Below are positions 1 through 6,345 of a stretch of 27,356 nt of DNA, one piece after another. The translations under genes were made by a program, and so were the position numbers. Origin of the DNA: Scatonaster sp045598705 (lineage in GTDB: Bacteria; Bacillota; Clostridia; Saccharofermentanales; Saccharofermentanaceae). Where the stretch lies: contig JAZLMM010000052.1 of NCBI GenBank assembly GCA_045598705.1, positions 1-27,356 on the forward strand, read 5' to 3'. Each line of letters starts with the position of its first letter. Positions within the stretch are counted from its first letter, which is position 1. Under the pieces are notes generated by a model, which was not told the origin of the DNA, made no database searches, and saw only the letters and a list, made by a program, of their open reading frames with translations.

Positions 1-1
1 A

Positions 2-208
2 AATGGCACTTTGGAGTTGTCGTTAGAAGAATTAGCGATTATTAATGTATTAAAAGATAATCCGTCGTTAACTCAAAAACAAATATCTGAATTAACAGGC
101 AAATCTGAAAGGACCATTAAGCGAAGAACAATCGAGATGCAAGAAAAAGGTCTAATTGCTCGCGAAAATGGAAAGAGAAATGGTAAGTGGAAGGTTCTTA
201 TAGAATGA
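2..208 (+). CDS. C-terminal end of a winged-helix protein (5' truncated by the window)
   Basis: The frame is open from the first bases and ends at a TGA at 206-208, so about 68 C-terminal residues are visible and the true start lies outside. They form one winged-helix DNA-binding domain: a helix in the ILE-like stretch AIINVLKDNPSLTQKQISEL, a recognition helix around SERTIKRRTIEMQ, and a wing ending in NGKWKVLIE. This layout closes many Schlafen AlbA_2 / 'divergent AAA' ATP-binding proteins, but it also occurs in other regulators, so the family is an inference from a short piece. A TTG at position 11 could be read as a start, but no ribosome-binding site is visible before it. The stop overlaps the ATG of a 16-codon ORF as ATGA, and the nuclease-helicase gene follows 43 bp later, suggesting one transcript. 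Confidence 0.6.
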   Translation, partial: NGTLELSLEELAIINVLKDNPSLTQKQISELTGKSERTIKRRTIEMQEKGLIARENGKRNGKWKVLIE

Positions 209-255
209 TAAAATTGAATAGGAACTTTAAATGGGTTGAGGATTACGATTTATGA
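205..255 (+). CDS. Possible 16-residue micro-ORF linking two genes
   Basis: Reading from the ATG at 205 gives MIKLNRNFKWVEDYDL and then TGA at 253-255. The ATG overlaps the stop of the upstream winged-helix gene (ATGA at 205-208), and the TGA overlaps the ATG of the nuclease-helicase gene (ATGA at 252-255). Overlap at both ends is what translational coupling looks like. The upstream ribosome-binding signal is weak (AAGG at about 190-194). It could be a coupling leader, a remnant of a longer protein, or chance. I do not recognise the peptide. Confidence 0.3.
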   Translation: MIKLNRNFKWVEDYDL

Positions 256-2390
256 GGAAGAATCCACGTTGTTTGTTCGATTGTGATATATCAACTTTTG
301 TACACAAAGATAAAGAAGCTATCTTTGGTTTATTGTGCGAAGAATATCACGGTGATGCACTTACAACTACTCGAGATGCATGGTTAAAAGAAATAGAAAT
401 AATGCAGACTATTCTTCTCCCATATGAAGTCTCAGAGGGTCATGTCATTTTTGAATACGATATCCCAAGATTAGGAAAGCGAATTGATGTAGTTTTACTA
501 CTTAATGGAATCGTATTTTGTCTTGAATTTAAAGTTGGTGAAACAAGAATTATAGAAAACGATATAGATCAGGTTCTAGATTACGCATTGGATCTTAAAA
601 ATTTCCATAAACTGAGCCGCGATTGTATTATTGCTCCAATCCTAATTGCTACTCGTTACAAAGGTTCTTCAACAAAAATACAAGAATCACTTTATGACGA
701 TAGAATCGTAAATCCATTAGTATCTGGGGAGACTGAATTAGCAGCGTTGATATCTTTGGTTATTGATACATTTCCAAATGAACCTGCTATCGATAAAAAT
801 TGGATTATTAGTCCATACGCACCAACTCCAACGATTATCGAAGCAGCGAGAACTTTATACGAGAGCCATTCTGTAGAGGACATCACAAGACATGAAGCTG
901 ATGAAGCTACAACCGATAAAACAATTTCTTATATTTTAGAAGTCATTAAGAAGAGCAAGGCTAATGGAGAGAAGAGTATTTGTTTTGTAACTGGTGTTCC
1001 TGGAGCTGGAAAAACATTAGTTGGATTAGATGTTGCAGTAAAACAAACATACCAGGACAGTGATGAACCATCTCTTGATGAAGGTGCTGTATACCTTTCA
1101 GGAAATGGTCCTCTTGTTGCTGTATTAAATGAAGCTCTGGCAAAAGACAACTTTGAGAAATGCAAAGCGCGTGGTGAGTCAAAGAAGATTACTGATTCAA
1201 GACGTGAAGTAAGTAAGTTCATTCAGATTATCCATCGTTATAGAGATAACATGCTGGCCAAGATTAAGAATCCAGTTGAGAATGGTGTTCTTGAAATTGA
1301 TCCTGAAAAGGCTATTAAACTCCAGGCAGCTGGCTATGGAGAAGTTGAACATGTTGCTATCTTCGATGAAGCACAGCGTTCATGGACACATAAAAGATTA
1401 GCTGATTACTTAAAGCGTGGAGGAACATACGGAAACAAATTAAAGGTTCCTAACTTCCCAATGTCAGAAGCATCGTTCTTAATCTGGTCACTTGATCAAA
1501 GAGAAGACTGGGCAACTATTGTATGCCTTGTTGGTGGTGGACAGGAGATAAATACCGGTGAAGCTGGAATATCAGAATGGATAAAATCACTTAATGAGAC
1601 CTTCACACATTGGAAAGTTTATATTTCACCAAAACTAACGGAAGCTGAGTATGCCGAAGGCAAAGTCAACGAGCTTTTAAAGGAAAATAACAATGTTACA
1701 TACTCAGAAGATCTCCATTTAGGTGTTTCCCTGAGATCCTATAGAGCAGAAAAGTTATCTGCATTTGTTCATTCTTTTCTTGATGTAAACGATAATGCAG
1801 CATCTATTTATGCTGATATCAAAGATAAATATCCTATCGTATTAACAAGGGATATGGAAAAAGCTAAGAGATGGCTACATTCCAAAGTAAGGGGTACAGA
1901 AAGAACAGGTGTATTGATTACAAAGGAATCCGCTAGATATAAGCCACTTGGAATTCATGTATTGCCATCTGACGATGCCGATGCAGTTCATTGGTTCCTC
2001 GAAGATAAATCTGACACTCGTTCTTCAAACTATCTGGAAGATGCTGCAACTGAGATTCAGGTACAGGGTCTTGAGCTAGATTATGCTTGTTTGCTATGGG
2101 ATGCTGATATGCGCTATGAAAATGGTGCTTGGCATTTCTATAGATTTAATGGTCAGACAAAGTGGCGAGAAATAGAAGCTACAACTGAGAATAATCAGGA
2201 GAGAATGAAATACATGCTCAATGCATACCGTGTTCTTCTTACACGTGCCAGAGCAGGTATGGTCATTTGTATTCCTGAAGGTAATCCACACAAAACTGCA
2301 AGTGGATTCTGGGAAGACAGTACAAGACTTCCAGAATTCTATGAGGGTACATATCAGTATCTTAAGAGCCTTGGGCTTGAGGAGATTTGA
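252..2390 (+). CDS. Nuclease-helicase fusion, DUF2075 / Schlafen group 3-like helicase family
   Basis: This 712-residue protein joins a putative nuclease to a superfamily 1-type motor. The N-terminal 200 residues carry a PD-(D/E)XK-like pattern, with Asp79 in RIDVVLLLNG and Glu92-x-Lys94 in LEFKVGE. The motor has Walker A GVPGAGKT at 248-255, Walker B DEAQR at 372-376, a motif III-like GGGQEINTGEAG near 430, and a motif VI-like YRVLLTRARAG from 659. The order matches DUF2075 ATPases. The predicted activity is ATP-dependent nucleic-acid remodelling coupled to cleavage; the substrate is unknown. The start follows an in-frame TGA at 237-239 and has GAGG at 238-241. It lies between a winged-helix gene and an HNH nuclease gene, a context seen in defence islands. 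Family placement is fairly sure, biological role is not. Confidence 0.8.
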   Translation: MRKNPRCLFDCDISTFVHKDKEAIFGLLCEEYHGDALTTTRDAWLKEIEIMQTILLPYEVSEGHVIFEYDIPRLGKRIDVVLLLNGIVFCLEFKVGETRIIENDIDQVLDYALDLKNFHKLSRDCIIAPILIATRYKGSSTKIQESLYDDRIVNPLVSGETELAALISLVIDTFPNEPAIDKNWIISPYAPTPTIIEAARTLYESHSVEDITRHEADEATTDKTISYILEVIKKSKANGEKSICFVTGVPGAGKTLVGLDVAVKQTYQDSDEPSLDEGAVYLSGNGPLVAVLNEALAKDNFEKCKARGESKKITDSRREVSKFIQIIHRYRDNMLAKIKNPVENGVLEIDPEKAIKLQAAGYGEVEHVAIFDEAQRSWTHKRLADYLKRGGTYGNKLKVPNFPMSEASFLIWSLDQREDWATIVCLVGGGQEINTGEAGISEWIKSLNETFTHWKVYISPKLTEAEYAEGKVNELLKENNNVTYSEDLHLGVSLRSYRAEKLSAFVHSFLDVNDNAASIYADIKDKYPIVLTRDMEKAKRWLHSKVRGTERTGVLITKESARYKPLGIHVLPSDDADAVHWFLEDKSDTRSSNYLEDAATEIQVQGLELDYACLLWDADMRYENGAWHFYRFNGQTKWREIEATTENNQERMKYMLNAYRVLLTRARAGMVICIPEGNPHKTASGFWEDSTRLPEFYEGTYQYLKSLGLEEI

Positions 2391-2393
2391 AAA

Positions 2394-2502
2394 TGAATAC
2401 GGCGCCTCTTTAGCGCCAGGTCGTCGCTAATTCTTGCGCCACAAAAATCGGTAATTACTGCGCCACTTCCGTCGCTAACACAGTGCCAGAGCGCCGTATT
2501 CA
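2394..2502. repeat. 109-bp element: terminal inverted repeats around tandem GCGCCA units
   Basis: The ends are a perfect 12-bp inverted repeat, TGAATACGGCGC at 2394-2405 and GCGCCGTATTCA at 2491-2502. Inside are three imperfect units of 23-25 bp, starting near 2411, 2435 and 2460, each with GCGCCA near its start and TCGCTAA or TCGGTAA about 15 bp later; a partial fourth (TGCCAGAGCGCC) runs into the right arm. It begins 3 bp after the nuclease-helicase stop and is more GC-rich than both neighbours. There is no T-run, so it is not a standard terminator. A non-autonomous mobile repeat, a structured RNA or a protein-binding array all fit. Confidence 0.7.
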
Positions 2503-2549
2503 GATATTCAGAATTAGTCCTTTTCTTTATATTATAGCAATGATAGAAG

Positions 2550-2555
2550 TATAAT
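2550..2555 (+). promoter_or_regulatory. Putative -10 box of the HNH gene
   Basis: TATAAT lies 31 bp before the HNH start, and a GAGGG ribosome-binding site follows at 2574-2578. I see no good -35 hexamer at 16-18 bp, so this is a weak call. It suggests the HNH gene can be transcribed apart from the upstream nuclease-helicase. Confidence 0.35.
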
Positions 2556-2585
2556 AATTACAACAAATCTTTTGAGGGATTAATA

Positions 2586-3563
2586 ATGGCTGCAGGTTTT
2601 GATTTAAAGTATGGCGAATATAAGAAAGGCAACTTATCTGACGATGAGATGTGGTCTGCTTTTGCTTATTTATTCTCTTCAAAATCTGTGAATGATACCA
2701 GTTATAAATTCGGTTTTCTTAAAGCCATTCTTGATAATCTTTATAACGTTGATACCAATCTCACATTAAGTTTTAATCAGTTGTTTTCTAAGTTTACTGA
2801 GGTGTATTGGAACCTTGTTCTTAAGCATGGTATAAGACAAAAACGACTTGTTAAAGATGGTAGGATCTCTTCACTCGAAGGAATCCTGTATGATGCACAA
2901 GAGAGATATGGCTTAGAACGCGGTATTCCTTATGAGAGCCTCTCTCTTGATATGATTAGTGATATTACTCATAAAGTTAAGCAGAAGTGCAAACAGAACG
3001 TTGTAGGGGCATTGTACGCCGATTTACAGGAATGCTTGTATTCGTTTGATAAGAAAGCAGAAACGCTTACATTTAATCCCGTAATGTATGAGTTTGTTTG
3101 TAAGCATAAAGTCGCGATTGAGAAACTTAATTACTATGAGTGGGCTCGTTTTCTTGAGAAGGTAAATAAAGATGATGTTATGGACCACCTACTCAGCAAG
3201 ATTGATGAGAGTTCCAAGCGTAATGATCTCAAGGATTATCGTAATATCCTCTCTGTAGAATTCGAGAGCAAATGTTTCTTTTGCCATACGGATGTATCTG
3301 CCGATGCTGTTGCAGTAGATCACTTTATCCCTTGGTCATTTATTAAGGATGATAACTTATGGAACTTTGTATTAGCTTGTCCAAAGTGTAATAGCAGCAA
3401 GAGTGATAAGTTAGCTGATAACAGATTCTTAGACCTACTCGTAAAGCGTAATGACTTCATTCTCGTAGAGAAGCATACTGAAATGAAGACTTATTCAGCA
3501 GACCGTTTGCTTAAGATTTACGAATTCGCTATGGCGAATGGTTATGATAGTTGGAAAAAGTAA
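2586..3563 (+). CDS. HNH endonuclease domain protein
   Basis: The 325-residue product ends in a clear HNH (beta-beta-alpha metal) nuclease domain: CFFC at 230-233, the catalytic-type VDH with Asp245-His246 followed by FIPWSF, the middle Asn of DNLWNFV, and CPKC at 265-268 followed by NSSKSDKL. The two CxxC pairs would hold a structural zinc. The first 220 residues are largely helical and I recognise no family in them; they may provide target or partner recognition. Such proteins cleave DNA and are common in restriction and other defence loci, but the target here is unknown. The start ATG has GAGGG 7 bp upstream. The gene runs head-on to replication, is AT-rich, and lies between the repeat element and a tRNA-Ser, consistent with an acquired island. 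Confidence 0.8.
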   Translation: MAAGFDLKYGEYKKGNLSDDEMWSAFAYLFSSKSVNDTSYKFGFLKAILDNLYNVDTNLTLSFNQLFSKFTEVYWNLVLKHGIRQKRLVKDGRISSLEGILYDAQERYGLERGIPYESLSLDMISDITHKVKQKCKQNVVGALYADLQECLYSFDKKAETLTFNPVMYEFVCKHKVAIEKLNYYEWARFLEKVNKDDVMDHLLSKIDESSKRNDLKDYRNILSVEFESKCFFCHTDVSADAVAVDHFIPWSFIKDDNLWNFVLACPKCNSSKSDKLADNRFLDLLVKRNDFILVEKHTEMKTYSADRLLKIYEFAMANGYDSWKK

Positions 3564-3659
3564 ACGCAATATCCGCCGAGTGTTTTATCACTTTCATTTC
3601 ACACAAATTCAGTAATATCAGTGGTTTCCAACCCTTCTCCGGTACGAATTATTGGTAGT

Positions 3660-3712
3660 TCTTGCCTGATTGTCTTGCTATTTTCTGCCAAAATGCAAGA
3701 AATTAGGCAAGA
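3660..3712. repeat. Imperfect 53-bp inverted repeat downstream of the HNH gene
   Basis: TCTTGCCT at 3660-3667 is the reverse complement of AGGCAAGA at 3705-3712, and inside it CTTGC at 3674-3678 pairs with GCAAG at 3695-3699. No T-run follows closely on either strand. The rest of the 3564-3759 gap shows nothing I can name. It may be a folded 3' end of the HNH transcript or a binding region near the island end. Confidence 0.4.
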
Positions 3713-3759
3713 CATTTACAGTTTTTGAGGGTAGTTTTGAAAAAAGTCCTAACAAGCAA

Positions 3760-3791
3760 AAACCCTTGAAACTCAATGGTTTCAAGGGTTT
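3760..3791 (-). terminator. Rho-independent terminator of tRNA-Ser(UGA)
   Basis: A perfect 13-bp stem (3760-3772 with 3779-3791) closes a 6-nt loop. Read on the minus strand, the stem ends in GGGTTTTT and continues T-rich. It lies 7 nt beyond the CCA end of the tRNA. Confidence 0.85.
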
Positions 3792-3798
3792 ATTGCAT

Positions 3799-3887
3799 TG
3801 GCGGAGCCGCAGGGATTCGAACCCTGGTGCCCGTGAAGGCAAATGGTTTTCAAGACCACCTCGTTATGACCGCTTCGATACAGCTCC
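3799..3887 (-). tRNA. tRNA-Ser(UGA), complete
   Basis: Read on the minus strand, the 89-nt gene starts GGAGCTG at 3887 and ends CGGCTCC plus G and an encoded CCA at 3799. The anticodon stem GTGGT/ACCAT encloses CTTGAAA (anticodon UGA), the variable arm is long as in serine tRNAs, and the T arm is CAGGG-TTCGAAT-CCCTG. All arms pair, so the gene looks functional. A strong terminator follows directly. A second copy of only its 5' half lies at 4039-4078, which suggests this complete copy may have been delivered by an integrated element. Confidence 0.95.
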
Positions 3888-3931
3888 GTGTTATCAAATT
3901 GTTCGTCCCATTAACCACTCTCTTGGAAAAA

Positions 3932-3956
3932 GAGGGGACATCTGGAGGGGACATCT
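3932..3956. repeat. Tandem 12-bp direct repeat, 13-bp period
   Basis: GAGGGGACATCT occurs at 3932-3943 and again at 3945-3956, one base apart. CTGGAG (3942-3947) and CTCCAG (3955-3960) also make a small inverted repeat. It lies between a complete and a truncated tRNA-Ser, where the arm-type binding sites of a tyrosine integrase would be expected. That role is inference. Confidence 0.5.
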
Positions 3957-4038
3957 CCAGATTGGCGAATATCGAAAAGCCACAAACCCTTGGTATTAGG
4001 GCATTTAAGCGAAATGAAACGTACAGTTTAGCGTACTA

Positions 4039-4078
4039 TTTCAAGACCGCCTCGTTATGACCACTTCGATACATCTCC
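4039..4078 (-). pseudogene. Truncated 5' half of a tRNA-Ser (possible att scar)
   Basis: On the minus strand this reads as a serine tRNA from its first base (GGAGATG at 4078) to the end of the anticodon loop (CTTGAAA), and matches the complete tRNA-Ser at 3848-3887 in 37 of 40 positions. Similarity stops right after the loop; there is no 3' half. The three differences are one in the acceptor stem, one in the D region and one in the anticodon stem. Loss at the anticodon loop is where many tyrosine integrases recombine. The alternative is decay of a tandem tRNA duplicate. Confidence 0.75.
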
Positions 4079-4135
4079 ATATCTTCATGCTTGCTAATTC
4101 TACTAACTTTAATAAATTATGTCAACCATTTAGAA

Positions 4136-4159
4136 GGACCACCCAATCACGGGTGGTCC
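4136..4159 (-). terminator. Probable terminator after parB
   Basis: A perfect 9-bp stem GGACCACCC/GGGTGGTCC (4136-4144 with 4151-4159) closes a 6-nt loop, 30 bp past the parB stop. On the minus strand the following bases (TTCTAAAT) are only moderately T-rich, so termination strength is uncertain. Confidence 0.65.
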
Positions 4160-4188
4160 ATACGCATAGGAGGAAATTATGCGCTCTA

Positions 4189-5058
4189 TTAGTTCATCAT
4201 TTCTAAGAGGCGATCGAGATCGTCATAAGAATAGTACTCAATGACAATCGTTCCTTTACCCTTCACCTCATCTTTAAGCTTTAATTTGACCTTTGTGCCG
4301 TAGTATGAGGCCAGTTTATGTTCTACATCCTTTGTACTGATTTCGACGGCGGAAGAGGCCTTTACGGCCGTTTTACGGGGTGCCTTCTCCTCACTAAGGA
4401 TCTTCTTTACATATTCTTCTGTTTCACGGACACTGAGTTCCTTGATCATGACCACATCTGCTGCCTTCTTCTGCTCGTCCTTATCAGTAATTGCGAGCAA
4501 CGCTCTAGCGTGTCCGGCAGAAAGATCACCGTTACGTATGAAGTCTTGCAACGATTCATCGATGTTTATCAATCTAAGTGTATTCGCAATTGCAGGACGG
4601 CTCTTTCCTAGTTTTTTTGCCAACGCCTCCTGTGTGAGACCATGCTCCTTCATGAGATTGTCCATAGCAAACGCTTCTTCAAGTGGATTGAGGTCTTGCC
4701 GCTGAATATTCTCTATCAATGCCTGTTCCATTGTCTGCTGATCAGTAAGGTCTCTGACGATAGCAGGAATAACCTTCAATCCCGCAAGACGAGAGGCACG
4801 CCATCTACGCTCGCCTGCCACAATACGATAACCTGAGCCGCGTTTTGATACAATGATTGGCTGAATCACACCATTCTCATTAATCGAATCAGCCAGTTCC
4901 TGAAGAGCCTCTTCTCTAAACTGTTTTCTTGGTTGATCACTGTTGGGAGAAATATCATTAATCTTCAGTTCAACAACAGAATCCTTCTGTGTTTCTGGGA
5001 TACCATCTACTGAAAGCAGTGCACCCAACCCTTTTCCTAGTCCCTTATTAGCTGCCAT
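4189..5058 (-). CDS. parB: ParB/Spo0J chromosome-partitioning CTPase
   Basis: ParB binds parS, closes as a CTP-dependent DNA clamp and spreads to organise the origin region for segregation with ParA and condensin. The 289-residue product has the full plan: the N-terminal CTP-binding domain with GERRWRA at 82-88 and ENIQRQDLNPLEE at 116-128, a helix-turn-helix around 141-162 (TQEALAKKLGKSRPAIANTL), and a C-terminal dimerisation segment ending EYYSYDDLDRLLEMMN. The first residues (KGLGKGLGALL) match the usual ParA-interacting N terminus. The ATG has GAGGTG about 6 bp upstream. It follows parA by 33 bp in the same operon and a hairpin ends the unit. Three parS sites lie 0.9-1.3 kb away, on the far side of parA. 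Confidence 0.97.
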   Translation of the reverse strand: MAANKGLGKGLGALLSVDGIPETQKDSVVELKINDISPNSDQPRKQFREEALQELADSINENGVIQPIIVSKRGSGYRIVAGERRWRASRLAGLKVIPAIVRDLTDQQTMEQALIENIQRQDLNPLEEAFAMDNLMKEHGLTQEALAKKLGKSRPAIANTLRLINIDESLQDFIRNGDLSAGHARALLAITDKDEQKKAADVVMIKELSVRETEEYVKKILSEEKAPRKTAVKASSAVEISTKDVEHKLASYYGTKVKLKLKDEVKGKGTIVIEYYSYDDLDRLLEMMN

Positions 5059-5091
5059 ATTTTCACCTCATTCATCGATAGCTATCAATGT

Positions 5092-5853
5092 TTATGTACG
5101 TTTTATAACTTCATTTGCAAGTAAGTGATATGCCTCAGAACCCTTTGACTTCGGGTCATAGTCGGCGATTGTCATGCCATGACTTGGTGCCTCAGCAAGT
5201 CGAACATTTCTTGGTATAAACGTCTTAAATACTTTGTCCCCAAAGTACTTCTGAACTTCTTCGACGACTTGCTTTGTCAGTTGAGTGCGACTGTCATGCA
5301 TGGTAATCACTACACCAAGAATACCAATCTTTGGATTCAACTTCTTTCGTATCATGTTGATTGTGTCAATCAACTGCGTCAGACCCTCCAAAGCATAATA
5401 TTCTCCTTGAATTGGAACGATTACACCATCACATGCAGCCAGCGCATTGATTGTAAGCAAACCAAGAGATGGCGCACAATCGATAATTATGTAATCATAC
5501 TGGTCGCGAATAGTCTGCACTGCACGCTCCAGAATCGTTTCTCTACTAATAGCTGAGACTAATTCTACTTCTGCACCGGCAAGATTGATATTTGTTGGAC
5601 ACATATCCACATTTTTGACGCCAGTTGGTGTGATGATGTTTGAAATCTCCTCCTCATTTACGAGAAGATCATATACCGTGTTATTTAGTTCCATCTTGTT
5701 GAAACCAAATCCACTTGTTGCATTTCCCTGCGGATCCAGGTCAATCAGCAGCACTTTCTTACGTTTTTTTGCAAGAAATGCACTGAGATTTACAGCTGTC
5801 GTCGTTTTACCGACGCCGCCTTTCTGATTTACGATTGAAATTACGTATGCCAT
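5092..5853 (-). CDS. parA: ParA/Soj chromosome-partitioning ATPase
   Basis: ParA is a deviant Walker A ATPase that binds DNA as an ATP dimer and is driven off by ParB; the Soj type also controls DnaA. The 253-residue sequence has KGGVGKTT at 11-18, the DLDPQGN switch around 38-45, the DCAPSLGLLTINAL Walker B region and a C-terminal helix with VRLAEAPSHG. The length is that of chromosomal Soj, with no N-terminal helix-turn-helix of the kind found in plasmid ParA. The ATG is preceded by AGGAG at 7 bp. It heads the parAB operon, and the upstream gap holds three parS sites plus a pair of 11-bp direct repeats that may be operators. Confidence 0.97.
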   Translation of the reverse strand: MAYVISIVNQKGGVGKTTTAVNLSAFLAKKRKKVLLIDLDPQGNATSGFGFNKMELNNTVYDLLVNEEEISNIITPTGVKNVDMCPTNINLAGAEVELVSAISRETILERAVQTIRDQYDYIIIDCAPSLGLLTINALAACDGVIVPIQGEYYALEGLTQLIDTINMIRKKLNPKIGILGVVITMHDSRTQLTKQVVEEVQKYFGDKVFKTFIPRNVRLAEAPSHGMTIADYDPKSKGSEAYHLLANEVIKRT

Positions 5854-5875
5854 AGTGCGCTCCTTATCCTTTTTC

Positions 5876-5912
5876 TATCACTATATTAACAGAAAAAGCA
5901 GTATCACTATAT
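5876..5912. promoter_or_regulatory. Paired 11-bp direct repeats upstream of parA
   Basis: TATCACTATAT occurs at 5876-5886 and 5902-5912, 26 bp apart start to start, 23-59 bp before the parA start. On the minus strand this is ATATAGTGATA within an AT-rich stretch suited to the parAB promoter. The position suggests an operator or autoregulatory site; no binder can be named. Confidence 0.4.
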
Positions 5913-5988
5913 GACAGTTGTTTTACACTTTTCGCGACATATTTGATATTTGCAACCACATTTGTCGATTTTTGTCGAATAATCTATT

Positions 5989-6004
5989 TGTTTCACGTGA
6001 AACA
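5989..6004. promoter_or_regulatory. parS site 1
   Basis: TGTTTCACGTGAAACA is identical to the Bacillota parS consensus. It lies 135 bp upstream of parA in the gyrB-parA gap and is the nearest of three sites to parA. Confidence 0.95.
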
Positions 6005-6060
6005 TATCATCATTTGCACTATTTTCATTCATTTACCAAATTTGCTCTATTTTGTGTCTC

Positions 6061-6076
6061 TGTTTCACGTGAAACA
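6061..6076. promoter_or_regulatory. parS site 2
   Basis: A second exact TGTTTCACGTGAAACA, 72 bp (start to start) from site 1. Clustering should help ParB nucleate and spread here. Confidence 0.95.
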
Positions 6077-6288
6077 TTCCGATTATATATATTAACTGTC
6101 ACAATTTCTCCTGCCTGAATCAAATTAAATAAATTACATCAGAATTTGAGCCAGATTTACGAAATTTAGAATGATCATCAACAGTTTTGAATAAACGACA
6201 GAAACACACCTTGCAAATACATTAACTTCAGATTCACCGAATATCCATTTGAGATGTTCTGAGTAGAAAACTGTATATATAATAAATA

Positions 6289-6318
6289 GTGCCAATGTTT
6301 CACGTGAAACATTGGCAC
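6289..6318. promoter_or_regulatory. parS site 3 inside a 30-bp perfect palindrome after gyrB
   Basis: The exact parS core is at 6296-6311. The flanks extend the symmetry to GTGCCAA...TTGGCAC, giving a perfect 30-bp palindrome 27 bp past the gyrB stop. On the minus strand it is followed by TATTTATTATATA. A 15-bp stem in RNA could stop gyrB transcription, so the site may be both a ParB site and a terminator. Between this and site 2 I see no credible gene; the frame at 6134-6331 only reads through the palindrome. Confidence 0.9.
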
Positions 6319-6345
6319 CAAATCTAAACAATAGTAACTGTTGAT

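Noticed and set aside
2221..2430. Plus-strand frame at the end of the nuclease-helicase gene
   Set aside because: It is another frame of the helicase gene running into the repeat element; no start signal.
2394..2502. CRISPR array or integron attC for the 109-bp element
   Set aside because: Units are only 23-25 bp and diverged with no spacer pattern, and the typical attC core sites are not visible; no cas or integron integrase gene is near.
3670..4060. Two overlapping plus-strand frames (3670-3999 and 3776-4060)
   Set aside because: They read through the tRNA-Ser, its terminator and the tRNA fragment on the opposite strand, and have no ribosome-binding site or recognisable domain.
5918..6331. 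Small frames in the gyrB-parA gap (plus 5918-6118, minus 6134-6331)
   Set aside because: Their most protein-like stretch (VSRET) is just the translation of parS. The AT-rich composition allows chance frames.
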